From Aminobacter carboxidus (GTDB lineage Bacteria > Pseudomonadota > Alphaproteobacteria > Rhizobiales > Rhizobiaceae): a DNA stretch of 64,000 nt. Below the pieces are notes generated by a model. That model saw nothing but the letters and a program-made list of their open reading frames with translations, had not been told where the DNA came from and searched no databases. Both the position numbers and the translations under genes were made by a program. The stretch covers positions 1 through 64,000 of the forward strand of contig NZ_JACZEP010000011.1 of NCBI RefSeq assembly GCF_014863355.1. Direction: 5' to 3'. Positions 54,199 through 63,884 of this stretch are shown one piece after another; positions within the stretch are counted from its first letter, which is position 1; every line of letters begins with the position of its first letter.

Positions 54199-54663
54199 TC
54201 AGCTTTCCGGTGCCAGAGTCGGAGAGCGCAATTTCTCGCCGAAATTGTTGAAGAATTGCGTCGCGAGCTTGCGCGCGGTCGAATCGATCAGCCGCCCCCC
54301 GAGCTGGGCGATCTTGCCGCCAACGTCCGCCTTGACTGTATAGGACAAGATGGTCGCGTCCGGCCCGTCTTCCGCCAGCGAGACGTCGGCGCCGCCCTTG
54401 GCGAAGCCGGCAATCCCGCCCTTGCCCTCGCCTTGGATCGTATAGGAATGCGGCGGATTGAGATTGATCAGCTCCACCGCCCCCTCGAAGCGGGCCTTGA
54501 TCGGGCCGATCCTCAGCACCACTGTGGCGGCCATCTCAGTATCGGAACTCTTGTCGAGGGTCTCGCATCCCGGTATGGCCTGGCGCAGGATTTCCGCGTC
54601 GTTCAGTGCGAGCCAGACTGTTCCGATCGGAGCTTCGATGCGCTCCGTGCCTGTCATGTCCAT
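54199..54663 (-). CDS. coxG: CoxG-type SRPBCC protein
   Basis: 154 residues: MTGTERIEAPIGTVWLALND, IPGCETLDKSSDTEMAATVV and GFAKGGADVSLAEDGPDATI, the SRPBCC fold of CoxG. CoxG is associated with CO dehydrogenase at the membrane. This copy is short and ends in a polar tail (GEKLRSPTLAPES) with no hydrophobic anchor helix, unlike longer CoxG proteins. It starts two bases after the coxF stop. Confidence 0.8.
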   Translation of the reverse strand: MDMTGTERIEAPIGTVWLALNDAEILRQAIPGCETLDKSSDTEMAATVVLRIGPIKARFEGAVELINLNPPHSYTIQGEGKGGIAGFAKGGADVSLAEDGPDATILSYTVKADVGGKIAQLGGRLIDSTARKLATQFFNNFGEKLRSPTLAPES

Positions 54664-54665
54664 GA

Positions 54666-55514
54666 TTAGTTCCCCTTTCTGGTGAGTGATTCTGTTCCTT
54701 GGGCACGTTGCCCTTGGCGACGGGCAAGCGTGATTTCCGCGAGGATCGAGAGTGCGATCTCCTCCGGCGTAATCGCGCCGAGATCGAGCCCGGCCGGCGC
54801 CTTCACGCTATCAACCACCGTTCCGGCGATGCCCTCGCCGAGGAGCTTTTCGCGCAACGAAGCCATCTTGCGGCGGCTGCCGACGAAGCCGCGATAGTCG
54901 GCCTCGAACGCGAGGGCCGCTTTCAACGCCGCTTCATCGCCCTTGCCTTGTGTGGAGATGACGACAAAGCGGCGTACAGTCTGCGGTACGTCGAATGCAA
55001 AGCCGTCCACCAGCCGATCGACCTCTGGGGCAGTCAACAAGTCGCCAAGCGGCGCTGCAAGCATGACGTGGAAGCCGAGCGGCTTGGCTTGCTCGGCGAG
55101 CGCAAGCGCGACGGGGCTGGCTCCTAGCACCAGCAGGGCCGGGCGCGGCATCACCGGCTCGACGAAAATGTCCATGGTTCCCTGGCTCGGGCACATGTTC
55201 TTTGCGAACTTCACGCCGTCGCGATCGTCGCCTGGCTTGACGCCAAGCTCTGCGAGAAGATCCTCCGGCTGGATCGAGATCAGTCGCGACTGACCGTCGG
55301 CCAGCGCCTCGCGGGCGGCCTTCAGCGTGGCGCCGCGCGCACAGCCGCCGCCGATCCAGCCGGCCTCGATCCTGCCATCCGGCCGGATGATGGCCTTGGC
55401 GCCCGCTTTTGCCGCCGTGACCGAGACGGTACGCACCACCGTCGCCAGCGCAAATGGCTCCTCCGCCGCCTTCAGGCGGGAGACGAGGTCAAGAACATCG
55501 ACATGGGCGTTCAT
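54666..55514 (-). CDS. coxF: CO dehydrogenase maturation protein CoxF (XdhC family)
   Basis: 282 residues with both XdhC parts: FALATVVRTVSVTAAKAGAK and GWIGGGCARGATLKAAREAL at the N-terminus, then PALLVLGASPVALALAEQAK and DYRGFVGSRRKMASLREKLL. Start 55514 follows GGAGGCGACC, 12 bases past the coxE stop. In Oligotropha carboxidovorans CoxF acts late in building the copper-molybdenum active site, together with CoxD and CoxE. Confidence 0.85.
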   Translation of the reverse strand: MNAHVDVLDLVSRLKAAEEPFALATVVRTVSVTAAKAGAKAIIRPDGRIEAGWIGGGCARGATLKAAREALADGQSRLISIQPEDLLAELGVKPGDDRDGVKFAKNMCPSQGTMDIFVEPVMPRPALLVLGASPVALALAEQAKPLGFHVMLAAPLGDLLTAPEVDRLVDGFAFDVPQTVRRFVVISTQGKGDEAALKAALAFEADYRGFVGSRRKMASLREKLLGEGIAGTVVDSVKAPAGLDLGAITPEEIALSILAEITLARRQGQRAQGTESLTRKGN

Positions 55515-55525
55515 GGTCGCCTCCG

Positions 55526-56734
55526 TCACAGTTTCGCCAGATAGGGTTCGAGCGCCGCCAGGCTTTTCAGCGTATGCGCCGGCGCGAACAGGTCGACATG
55601 AGGCATTGCCGCCTTGATGCCGGCGGCCTCCGGCGCGTAGCCATCCCAGCCCATCATCGGGTTGAGCCAGACGATGCGGCGGCAGCGGCGGCCGAGCTGC
55701 TCCATCTCGCGGCCAAGAAGGGCCGCGTCACCGGTCTCGTAGCCGTCCGAGACGATCATCACGCAGGTGCGCGAATGGATGACGCGCGCCGCATGCCAGC
55801 GGTTGAAAGTGGCGAGGCTCTCGCCGATCTTCGTGCCGCCGCCGGCACCCTGCGCCATCATCGACAGCCGGTCGAGCGCGCGCTGCGCGTCGCGTTCCTT
55901 CATCGCGTCGGAGACATGGACGAGACGCGTGTGGAACAGGAACGCCTCAGCCTCGCGGAATTCGTCGAGCACGCCGTGGATGAAGCGCAGGAAGACGCCC
56001 GTATACATGTTCATCGAGCCGGACGCGTCGAGCAGCATGACGAGGCGAAGCGGCTTTTCCTTTCGCTGCCGATGCACCAGCGCGATCGGCACGCCGCCAT
56101 TGCTGATATTGCTATGAATCGTGCGGCGCAGATCGAGGCGGTATCCCCGGCGCCGGGCCAGATCGCGACGGGTCAATCGCGTGCGCATCGTCTTCGCCAG
56201 CCTGGCCGCGATGGCGTGGGCTTCCTCCATCTGTGCGCGGTCGGCGATTTTTCGGAAGTCCGTTTCCGCGAGGTTTTCAGTGCGGGAAGCGCCTTCCGCG
56301 CGGCCCTCTCCGGATCGTTCGCTCTCGTCCGCCCCGCCGCCTGAGGGAAGCTGGTCGAGCACAGGACGTCCGTTCGAGTTGGCCGCCTTGCCTTGAAGCT
56401 CGGCGACGTTCGGGTCTGCGCCCGCCTTGGCAGAACCAGCGGCCGCCGAGCGCGAGCGGACATGTTTGCCCAGCCAGAACGCATCGAACAGACCGTCAAA
56501 CTTTTCCCAGTCGGACTTTTGGGTCGAGAAGAGGTGCTTGAATGCGGAGCGCAGCAGTCCCGGCTTTTGCGCGTAGCCGGACGCCATCAACGTGGTGGCG
56601 TCCTGCCCTTCACGCAGACCTACCGCGAACGCGTTGTCGCGCAAGGTCTTCAGGAACGCGGCAAGCTTGGTGGAAACGAGACGGGAGACCTCGTTCAGCT
56701 CATCGAGAGGGGGAGGCGTGCCGCAGCAGCTCAT
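55526..56734 (-). CDS. coxE: CO dehydrogenase maturation protein CoxE (VWA domain)
   Basis: 402 residues. A glycine/serine/acidic linker spans about 93-150, and the C-terminal von Willebrand A domain has its metal site DASGSMN at 236-242, with threonine in HVSDAMKERD nearby and GTKIGESLATFNRWHAARVI. CoxE is needed for copper insertion into CO dehydrogenase and pairs with the CoxD ATPase. It begins MSCCGTPPPLDELNEVSRLV and its start overlaps the last base of coxD. It is about the usual CoxE length. Confidence 0.85.
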   Translation of the reverse strand: MSCCGTPPPLDELNEVSRLVSTKLAAFLKTLRDNAFAVGLREGQDATTLMASGYAQKPGLLRSAFKHLFSTQKSDWEKFDGLFDAFWLGKHVRSRSAAAGSAKAGADPNVAELQGKAANSNGRPVLDQLPSGGGADESERSGEGRAEGASRTENLAETDFRKIADRAQMEEAHAIAARLAKTMRTRLTRRDLARRRGYRLDLRRTIHSNISNGGVPIALVHRQRKEKPLRLVMLLDASGSMNMYTGVFLRFIHGVLDEFREAEAFLFHTRLVHVSDAMKERDAQRALDRLSMMAQGAGGGTKIGESLATFNRWHAARVIHSRTCVMIVSDGYETGDAALLGREMEQLGRRCRRIVWLNPMMGWDGYAPEAAGIKAAMPHVDLFAPAHTLKSLAALEPYLAKL

Positions 56735-57612
56735 CAGGCGACCTTTCCCAGCAGGCGGTCGGTGACTTCGCGGGCCATGCGCATCTTGTCTTCATGGGTC
56801 TTCAGGAGACACATCAGCGTCGCATGCACGATCTCGGGCCGGTCGTGCAGATCGGCGACGTCGAGACCGACAAGAGCCGCCGCCCAGTCGAGCGTTTCCG
56901 CCACGCCCGGCACCTTGCGCAGATCCTCCTTGCGAATCTTCTCTACCATCCTCGCGATCTGCAACGACAGCGAGGCGGTCGCGCCGGGAATCCGCGACGC
57001 GACGATGCGCGCCTCGCGGTCGACGTCGGGGTAGTCGACATAGTGGTAGAGGCAGCGACGCCGCAACGCGTCGGAAAGCTCGCGCGTGCCGTTCGAGGTC
57101 AGCACCACATGGGGAATGCTCTTCGCCTCCACGGTGCCGAGCTCGGGGATCGACACCTGCCAGTCGGAAAGCAGCTCCAGGAGAAAAGCCTCGAACTCCT
57201 CGTCGGCGCGGTCGACCTCGTCGATCAGCAGCACCGGCGGCGTCTTGCGCCGGATGGCAGCCAGCAGCGGCCGCTCCAGCAGGTATTTTTCGGAGAAGAT
57301 GCGTTCTTCGATGTCGTCCGGCGCGCGGCCCTGATGCGCCTGGATGGCGAGAAGCTGGCGCTGGTAGTTCCACTCATAGAGCGCGGCCGACTGGTCGAGC
57401 CCTTCATAGCATTGCAGGCGGATCAACTCCGTGCCGTGGACGGCGGCCAGCGCCTTGGCCACCTCGGTCTTGCCGACGCCTGCTTCGCCTTCCAGCAGAA
57501 GCGGGCGCTTCAGCAACTGCATGATCGAGATTGCAGTCGCCAGATCCGGGTCGGCGATGTAGCCGGCATCGGCGAGGCGGGCGGCGATCTCGTCACGGGA
57601 AAGAGCGGTCAT
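56734..57612 (-). CDS. coxD: CO dehydrogenase maturation ATPase CoxD (MoxR family)
   Basis: 292 residues of a MoxR-type AAA+ ATPase: Walker A GEAGVGKT at 42-49, Walker B LLIDEVD at 128-134, sensor 1 HVVLTSNGTRELSDALRRRC and an arginine finger in that stretch. CoxD is a partly unfolding chaperone for CoxL, required for sulfuration and copper loading of the active site. It starts 10 bases after the coxL stop. Confidence 0.9.
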   Translation of the reverse strand: MTALSRDEIAARLADAGYIADPDLATAISIMQLLKRPLLLEGEAGVGKTEVAKALAAVHGTELIRLQCYEGLDQSAALYEWNYQRQLLAIQAHQGRAPDDIEERIFSEKYLLERPLLAAIRRKTPPVLLIDEVDRADEEFEAFLLELLSDWQVSIPELGTVEAKSIPHVVLTSNGTRELSDALRRRCLYHYVDYPDVDREARIVASRIPGATASLSLQIARMVEKIRKEDLRKVPGVAETLDWAAALVGLDVADLHDRPEIVHATLMCLLKTHEDKMRMAREVTDRLLGKVA

Positions 57613-57621
57613 CGATCGTTC

Positions 57622-60042
57622 CTATCCTACGACGCCCAGCGCCTTGGCCGCCTGCCAGTTGCGCCAGTAATCGTGCGGCATCTGGATGTGCGTCGAGCCG
57701 AGGAAGGAGAAGGCGTCGTTGACGGCGTTGGAGAAGCAGGGCACGCCGCCGACATTCGGGCTCTCGCCGACGCCCTTGGCGCCGATCGGATGGTGCGGCG
57801 ACGGCGTGACGGTGAAGTCGGTCTCCCATTTCGGCGTCTCCACCGCAGTCGGGATGAAGAAGTCCACGAACGAGCCGGACATCACATTGCCGGTGTCGTC
57901 GTAGCGGATTTCCTGCCCCATCGCGATCGCGAAGGCTTCCGTCAACCCGCCATGCACCTGCCCCTCGATGATCATCGGGTTGATGCGGGTCCCGCAATCG
58001 TCGAGCGCATAGAAGCGCCGGACCTTGTAGACACCCGTGTCGACGTCGATGTCCATCACGCAGAGATAGGCCCCGAACGGATAGGTCATGTTGGGCGGGT
58101 CGTAGTAGCTGACCGCCTCCAGTCCCGGCTCCATGCCGGGCGGCGGCGCGTTGTAGGCGATCCAGCAGATGTCCTTCATGCCGAGGACCTTTTCCGGCAG
58201 GCCCTTCACGCGGAAACCGTCGATGTCCCATTCGAGATCGTCCTCGTGAACTTCGAGCTTGTAGGCCGCGATCATCTGCGCCTTGGCCTTGATCTTGCGC
58301 GCGGCCATGGCGATGGCCGCACCCGCAACCGGCGTCGAGCGCGAGCCGTAAGTTCCCAAACCATAGGGAGCCGTATCGGTGTTGCCTTCCTCCACCGTGA
58401 TGTCGTCGGCCGGAATGCCTATCTCGGTGGCGATGATCTGTGCCCAGGTCGTCTCATGGCCCTGGCCCTGGCTCTTGGTGCCGACGCGTGCGACGCCGGA
58501 CCCGGTCGGATGCAGCCTGATCTCGCAGCTGTCGAACATGGCGATGCCAAGAATGTCGCAGTTCTTCGACGGCCCGGCGCCGACGATCTCGGTGAAGAAG
58601 GAGACGCCGAGCCCCATGATCTCCCGCGTCTCGCCGCGCCTGAAGGCCTCGCGCTTCTCGGCCTGCTCTTTCCTCAGCCCGGCATAGTCGACCTTCTCCA
58701 TCATCTGCTTCATGGCGGTGTGGTAGTCGCCAGAATCATATTCCCAGCCGAGTGCCGACTGGTACGGGAACTGCTCTGCCTTGATGAAGTTCTTCAGCCT
58801 GAGTTCGGCCGGGTCCATGCCGAGCTTCTGAGCGAGGATGTCCATCGCCCGCTCGATGCAGTAGGCCGCCTCCGTCACCCGGAACGAGCAGCGATAGGCA
58901 ACGCCGCCCGGCGCCTTGTTGGTGTAGACGCCGTCGACAGCGAGATGCGCGACGGGGAAATCGTACGAGCCGGTGACGATGTTCATGAAGCCGGCCGGCC
59001 ATTTCGACGGATCGGCGCAGGCGTCGAACGCGCCGTGGTCGGCCAGCACATGCACACGCAGGCCGGTGACCTTGCCTTCCTTCGTGGCGGCGATCTCGGT
59101 CGTCATGTGATAGTCGCGGGCGAACGACGTCGACGTCAGGTTCTCGATGCGGTCCTCGACCCATTTCACAGGCTTGCCGGTAACGATCGAGGCCACCGCC
59201 GAACAAACATAACCTGGATAGACCCCAACCTTGTTACCAAAGCCACCGCCGATGTCGGGCGCGATGACATGAATCTTGTGCTCGGGGATCTTGGCGATTA
59301 GCGCCACCACGGTGCGCACGACATGTGGCGCCTGGAACGTGCCATAGATGGTCAATTCACCCTTGATCTTGTCGAAGGAGCAGAGGGACTGACAGGTCTC
59401 CAGCGGCGACGGATGCGTGCGGTGGTAGGAGATCATCTCCTTGATTGTCACGTCCGCTTTACGGAAGGCGGCGTCGGTCAAGTCCTTATCGCCGACCGTC
59501 CACTCGAAGATGTGGTTGTGATGTTTGCGCGGGCCGTGCGCCCCGGTGTTCTTGCCGGTCAGATCCTCGCGCAATACCGGCGCGCCGGGATCCATCGCCG
59601 TGAACGGGTCGATCTGCGGCTCCAGCTGTTCGTATTCCACCTCGACGGCGTTGATGCCGTCGTCGGCCGTATAGCGGTCGGTGGCGACGACGAAGGCGAC
59701 CTCCTGGTTCTGGAACAGCACCTTGCCGTCGGCCAGCACCATCTGCACGTCGCCGGCCAGCGTCGGCATCCAGGCGAGGTTGACGGTCTTCAGGGTCTCG
59801 GCCGTGATGACAGCCAGCACGCCCGGTACCTTCAGCGCCTTCTCGGTGTTGATCGATTTCACCCGCGCATGGGCGTAGGGCGAGCGGACGAAGTCGCCGT
59901 GCAGCATGCCGGGCAGCTTCACATCATCGACGTATTGGCCCCGCCCTTGCGTGAAGCGGATGTCCTCGACTCGCTTCCTCTTGCAGCCCATGCCTTCCAG
60001 TTTTGCTTCGCGCTGTTCCCGCGTGGGAGTCATGTCGTTCAT
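57622..60042 (-). CDS. coxL: Form I aerobic CO dehydrogenase large subunit
   Basis: 806 residues. The active-site loop reads AYRCSFR at 382-388 (58879-58899), with the cysteine that carries the copper-sulfur bridge at 385; this separates true (form I) CO dehydrogenase from form II proteins, which have AYRGAGR. Other molybdopterin motifs: [40 protein letters not shown] and the catalytic glutamate in [13 protein letters not shown]. Length is that of the Oligotropha enzyme (809). The start overlaps the coxS stop (ATGA). It oxidises CO to carbon dioxide and passes electrons to CoxS. Confidence 0.93.
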   Translation of the reverse strand: MNDMTPTREQREAKLEGMGCKRKRVEDIRFTQGRGQYVDDVKLPGMLHGDFVRSPYAHARVKSINTEKALKVPGVLAVITAETLKTVNLAWMPTLAGDVQMVLADGKVLFQNQEVAFVVATDRYTADDGINAVEVEYEQLEPQIDPFTAMDPGAPVLREDLTGKNTGAHGPRKHHNHIFEWTVGDKDLTDAAFRKADVTIKEMISYHRTHPSPLETCQSLCSFDKIKGELTIYGTFQAPHVVRTVVALIAKIPEHKIHVIAPDIGGGFGNKVGVYPGYVCSAVASIVTGKPVKWVEDRIENLTSTSFARDYHMTTEIAATKEGKVTGLRVHVLADHGAFDACADPSKWPAGFMNIVTGSYDFPVAHLAVDGVYTNKAPGGVAYRCSFRVTEAAYCIERAMDILAQKLGMDPAELRLKNFIKAEQFPYQSALGWEYDSGDYHTAMKQMMEKVDYAGLRKEQAEKREAFRRGETREIMGLGVSFFTEIVGAGPSKNCDILGIAMFDSCEIRLHPTGSGVARVGTKSQGQGHETTWAQIIATEIGIPADDITVEEGNTDTAPYGLGTYGSRSTPVAGAAIAMAARKIKAKAQMIAAYKLEVHEDDLEWDIDGFRVKGLPEKVLGMKDICWIAYNAPPPGMEPGLEAVSYYDPPNMTYPFGAYLCVMDIDVDTGVYKVRRFYALDDCGTRINPMIIEGQVHGGLTEAFAIAMGQEIRYDDTGNVMSGSFVDFFIPTAVETPKWETDFTVTPSPHHPIGAKGVGESPNVGGVPCFSNAVNDAFSFLGSTHIQMPHDYWRNWQAAKALGVVG

Positions 60043-60551
60043 TCCGCTGCCTCCTGGAATTCCGTGCCGTTGATCTTGGCGGCCGCGTACTGGATCGCCC
60101 TGACAATGTTCTGGTAGCCGGTGCAGCGGCAGAGATTGCCGGCGATACCGAAGCGGATCTCCTCCTCGGTCGGGTCAGGGTTCTCCTGCAGCAGCCGGTG
60201 CGCGCGGGTGATCATGCCTGGCGTGCAGAAGCCGCATTGCAGCCCATGCATCTGCCGGAAGCCCTCCTGCAGCGCCGACAGGGTGCCGTCGGCATTGGCG
60301 ATGCCCTCGATCGTGGTGATCTCGGAGCCGTCGGCCTGCACGGCGAACATCGTGCAGCTCTTCACTGACAATCCGTCGATGTCGACGGTGCAGGCGCCGC
60401 AATGCGTCGTCTCGCAACCGATATGGGTGCCGGTTAGCTGCAAATTCTCGCGGATGAAGTGGACGAGCAGGGTGCGCGGCTCGACAAGGCCGTCGACCTC
60501 TACGCCGTTGACCTTCATGCTCACCTGGGTCTTTTTTGCCTGGGTTGCCAT
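60039..60551 (-). CDS. coxS: CO dehydrogenase small (2Fe-2S) subunit
   Basis: 170 residues with two iron-sulfur clusters: Cys 46, 51, 54 and 66 ([10 protein letters not shown]) and Cys 106, 109, 141 and 143 (CGFCTPG, CRCTGY). The ATG at 60551 has GGAGGAAAT, whereas one 12 codons upstream does not. It carries electrons from the molybdenum-copper site to the FAD of CoxM. Confidence 0.92.
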   Translation of the reverse strand: MATQAKKTQVSMKVNGVEVDGLVEPRTLLVHFIRENLQLTGTHIGCETTHCGACTVDIDGLSVKSCTMFAVQADGSEITTIEGIANADGTLSALQEGFRQMHGLQCGFCTPGMITRAHRLLQENPDPTEEEIRFGIAGNLCRCTGYQNIVRAIQYAAAKINGTEFQEAAE

Positions 60552-60564
60552 CTGGATTTCCTCC

Positions 60565-61428
60565 TTAGGCCGCTCTGGCCGCGGCACGTTTCAGCGCTCG
60601 CTCGACCATGATGCCGCCGACATGTTTGCGGTATTCAACCGGACCTCGCCCGTCGCCTGCCGGCGACATGATCGTGATGGCGGCTTCCGCCGCCCGCTTC
60701 AGGGACGCGTCGTCCAGTACCGTACCGATCACGGCCCGCGCAGCGTCCTCGGCGAGTAGCGGCGTTTCGGACAGGTTGGTGAGACCGATCGAGCAGGTGG
60801 CCACCTTGCCGCCGCTCATGGTCAGCACGACGGCCGCAGCGGCGGTTGCATAGTCGCCGATCTTGCGCTTCAGTTTTTCATACGCGTAGCCATGGCCGGG
60901 AGGCTGCGCTGGCACGGAAACCGCGGTGAGGATTTCGCCCGGCTCCAGCGACGTGAAATAGGCGCCCTGATAGAAGTCGCCTGCAGCCTCCTCTCGCACG
61001 CCGTCTGGTCCTTCGAGGCGATAGGTTGCGCCCAGCGTCATCATCAGCGCCGGCATGTCGTTGCCGGGATCGCCATTCGCCACATTGCCACCGATCGTGC
61101 CGCGATAGCGCACCTGCGGGTCGGCGATAAGCAGTGCCGTCTCTCGCAGGATGGGCAGGGAGGATGCGATCACGTCGGAGGCAAGCAGTTCGTGCTGTGT
61201 GGTCATCGCGCCGATGACGATGTTGTCGCCTTCCTGGCGAATGCCTTTCAGTCCCTCGACGGCGTGAAGGTCGATCAGATGCTCGGGTGTCGCCAGCCGC
61301 AGCTTCATCATCGGGATGAGGCTGTGACCGCCCGCGAGCGGACGTGCTTCTTCGCCAAGGTCCGAGAGCAGCTTGATGGCGTCGGCCATCGAAGCCGGAC
61401 GATGATAGGTAAAGTGTCCCGGTATCAT
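60565..61428 (-). CDS. coxM: CO dehydrogenase medium (FAD-binding) subunit
   Basis: 287 residues: [23 protein letters not shown] motifs [14 protein letters not shown] near 33 and [19 protein letters not shown] near 110, and the C-terminal CO dehydrogenase flavoprotein domain ([19 protein letters not shown]). ATG 61428 follows GGGAGGAAGC. It is the first structural gene; the MSL order is that of all form I operons. The 172-base upstream region (61429-61600) should hold the operon promoter. Confidence 0.92.
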   Translation of the reverse strand: MIPGHFTYHRPASMADAIKLLSDLGEEARPLAGGHSLIPMMKLRLATPEHLIDLHAVEGLKGIRQEGDNIVIGAMTTQHELLASDVIASSLPILRETALLIADPQVRYRGTIGGNVANGDPGNDMPALMMTLGATYRLEGPDGVREEAAGDFYQGAYFTSLEPGEILTAVSVPAQPPGHGYAYEKLKRKIGDYATAAAAVVLTMSGGKVATCSIGLTNLSETPLLAEDAARAVIGTVLDDASLKRAAEAAITIMSPAGDGRGPVEYRKHVGGIMVERALKRAAARAA

Positions 61429-61600
61429 GCTTCCTCCCTTCATCCTTGCGTCTTACAGGCACGGATGTTGGGTGGATGCTGTCGCGGTCATCCTATGTCA
61501 GGCAAGCAGATGGACGGCTAAGTCTCACCAATGCTGGGCTTTCGCACTAAACACCGGTATTCACGCACGAATTGTGACAGCAATCCTGACCTGTCGGCGA

Positions 61601-62830
61601 TCATGCCGGATCGACGTTCCGACGGGTAAGGCCCAACCGGGCTCTGAGCTCCGCTGTTCTGGCACGGCTTACGGGAACCAGGTGCCGAACCGGCCCATCC
61701 AGTTCGACCACCGCTCCCTCGCCTTCCTTGCGGACGAAAGCGACATGCGAGATGGCAATGATGTGGCTGCGGTGAACCCGCATGAAGAAGGCCGGATCGA
61801 GATTCGCTTCCGCTTCCGAAATGGACCAGGGCGACATGCGTTCGCGGCTGCCATCATGGACCATCGAGTAGTGGGTATTGGCCGTCACGCTCCTGATATC
61901 CGCCATGTCGATGAAGTGTACTCCGTCGGCGCCTTCAAGGGGTATGCGTGGCGAAGGCACGGGCCGCGGCTGGCCCAGTCCGGCGAGGGGCAGTGGCCTG
62001 CGGCGCAACGGGATTGTCGTATCGTGGTCAGAGGCGGCGTCTTCTACGGCGATCGCGGTGGCTGCGTCCTGCCCTGGAGCCGCGGGAATCGCTCCCGAAA
62101 GCGCCAGACCATCGTGCGGGCGCGATTCCGGAATCAGGAAAAGCAGGAAGCCGGCGGCGATCAGGAAGCACAACAGAGACACCACCAGTGCGAGTGCCTG
62201 TGGAGAGGCGACAAATCCGTCCGCGCCATGATGAGCCAGCTCCAGTGCCGGTTGAAAACGCATCCCGTACATTGCGGTGTAGTGCATGCCGGAGACAGCG
62301 ATGCCGAAGGCAACAGCGCTCAACGCCAGTCGGGTTCCGACCTGCCGCGCCAGGAAGATGCGGAGCCCTCCATAGGCCGTTCCAACCGCGATCAGGGCTG
62401 CAAGCATGATCATGGAGTGCTGGTGCTCGATATGAAACGCGCCAGCCAATCCGTGTATTCCGACATAGTGCATCGAGACGATGCCCACGCCTAAAAGCAG
62501 CGCTGAGACAGTCACTCGTCCTTCGGAGGGCTCACCTATGCTGACGAAAAAAAGCGAAATGCCGACCACCAATGCGCAGATCAGGAACGATATGATTGTC
62601 GGAAGCACGAGGTAGGTGGTGTCATCGGGGATCGGCGCGGCAAGCATGCCGACGAAATGCATCGTCCATATGCCGATCGCCAGAAAGCCGGCGGCCCAGG
62701 CAAGAAGTTTGCGACGATTCACGCCCTGCGCGGTGCGAACTCGCGCGGCCAGACCGAAGCCAGTATATCCTCCCGCGATCGCGATCACCACCGAGAGCGC
62801 GACCAGGTAGGGGTTGTGCCCTACAAACAT
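61601..62830 (-). CDS. coxC: CoxC-type membrane sensor-regulator (MHYT + LytTR)
   Basis: 409 residues. The N-terminal 235 residues form about seven membrane helices with three copies of the MHYT motif (MHFVGM at 57, MHYVGI at 120, MHYTAM at 182), proposed to bind copper and sense CO or other diatomic gases. A proline-rich linker leads to a LytTR DNA-binding domain from about 300 (HFIDMADIRSVTANTHYSMV, MRVHRSHIIAISHVAFVRKE). ATG 62830 (MFVGHNPYLV) begins the membrane part; the much longer open frame upstream is not coding-like. It probably controls coxMSLDEFG, as its Oligotropha counterpart is thought to. Confidence 0.87.
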   Translation of the reverse strand: MFVGHNPYLVALSVVIAIAGGYTGFGLAARVRTAQGVNRRKLLAWAAGFLAIGIWTMHFVGMLAAPIPDDTTYLVLPTIISFLICALVVGISLFFVSIGEPSEGRVTVSALLLGVGIVSMHYVGIHGLAGAFHIEHQHSMIMLAALIAVGTAYGGLRIFLARQVGTRLALSAVAFGIAVSGMHYTAMYGMRFQPALELAHHGADGFVASPQALALVVSLLCFLIAAGFLLFLIPESRPHDGLALSGAIPAAPGQDAATAIAVEDAASDHDTTIPLRRRPLPLAGLGQPRPVPSPRIPLEGADGVHFIDMADIRSVTANTHYSMVHDGSRERMSPWSISEAEANLDPAFFMRVHRSHIIAISHVAFVRKEGEGAVVELDGPVRHLVPVSRARTAELRARLGLTRRNVDPA

Positions 62831-63128
62831 ATCGGTACCGGCGCGCGAGACGTCCTCCCGGCCGCGCGCTCTCTCCCTGCCGGGTATTTTACATGTGGTT
62901 CGTGTGGATTGACAATGCGCAGCCTGAAGGCCCCGGCGATGCGCGCTGTCATAGCCAACGAAAGAAGAGATTTCCTCGCGGCGGCGCGCGCCCGAAGGAA
63001 GTTGTGATCTCGAGCGAACGCCATGTGCCACAACGTCGACGTACGAACCGCCGCGGATACGGCGGTAGTCGGTCCGGTCTTCCATCGCGACAGTCGCTTC
63101 GACGGCACCATGGGAAGAACCATTGTCT
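62831..63128. promoter_or_regulatory. Intergenic region upstream of coxC
   Basis: 298 bases between the phosphatase stop and coxC. No gene is recognised. It includes a lower-GC part near 62888-62925 (TTTTACATGTGG, ATTGACAATG) that may be the coxC promoter. Confidence 0.35.
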
Positions 63129-63884
63129 TCAATCGCGTGTCGGCCGCTGAGGCCGGGCAAGCTGCGGCAGGCGTTCTCGGCCGAACATCCATATCGCTCC
63201 GACAGCCGCGGGGCATTCTTCGAGGCTGGCGATTGTGACGGCGGCCTTCGCGGCCTCCTCCGAGCTTCGCATATATCCGTTGAGAACGATGACAGCCGGC
63301 AGGCCGGCATTGTGCGCTGCCTCGACGTCGATACCGCTGTCGCCGACCATCACGGCGTCGCCGGGCTCCACGCCGAGCCGGTCGAGGGCGCGCAGAAGCA
63401 TGTCGGGCGCCGGCTTGGGATTCATCCCGGGACTGCCGCCGATCACCGCGCCGAGAAAGGGTGTCAGCGCGAAATGATCGAGAATGCGCTCGGTAGCGGC
63501 CTGCTGCTTGTTGGTCACGACGCCCATGCGAAAGCCTTTCGCGTGGAGCAACCGGATTGCCGCGCGCGCTCCCGGCATCGGCCTGGTGAACGTCGTGAGG
63601 TGACCGCTGTAAATATCGAGCATCGCGGCATAGCCCGCATCGAGCTCTTCGCCGACAAGCGGATGCCCGCAACTGTCGAAGGCGCGTTCGACAAGCATTT
63701 TGATGCCGTTGCCGATCATTCCCCGTACCCGCTCCAGGGAGAGTGACCCTAGCTCGTATTGTCGAAGCAGGATGTTGATCGACGCTCGCAGATCAGGCGC
63801 TGAATCAATCAGCGTGCCGTCGAGGTCGAACAGCACGGCGCGGGGGCGTTCCGGGACATTTCCGAGCGGACGGGCCGGCGTCAT
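63129..63884 (-). CDS. gph: HAD-family phosphatase, probable phosphoglycolate phosphatase
   Basis: 251 residues with the HAD nucleophile motif VLFDLDGTLIDSAPDLRASI near 17, motif II VVTNKQQAATERIL, lysine region GMNPKPAPDMLLRALDRLG and motif IV GDSGIDVEAAHNAGLPAV. The cap sequence and DSAPDL start fit Gph/CbbZ, which removes phosphoglycolate made by Rubisco oxygenase activity or DNA repair. ATG 63884 follows GGAAAGAGCG and overlaps the upstream stop (ATGA). Next to a form I cox cluster it may belong to a cbb operon outside the window, but it could be an unlinked housekeeping-type gene. Confidence 0.75.
   Translation of the reverse strand: MTPARPLGNVPERPRAVLFDLDGTLIDSAPDLRASINILLRQYELGSLSLERVRGMIGNGIKMLVERAFDSCGHPLVGEELDAGYAAMLDIYSGHLTTFTRPMPGARAAIRLLHAKGFRMGVVTNKQQAATERILDHFALTPFLGAVIGGSPGMNPKPAPDMLLRALDRLGVEPGDAVMVGDSGIDVEAAHNAGLPAVIVLNGYMRSSEEAAKAAVTIASLEECPAAVGAIWMFGRERLPQLARPQRPTRD

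Noticed and set aside
56542-59301. Plus-strand open frame of 919 codons antisense to coxE, coxD and coxL
   Set aside because: It is an open-frame artefact of high GC third positions; the opposite strand encodes three recognisable cox genes over the same bases.
62831-63310. N-terminal extension of the coxC frame by 160 codons
   Set aside because: The extension is arginine-rich with no membrane or domain features and overlaps the end of the phosphatase gene; the ATG at 62830 starts the first MHYT-type helix.
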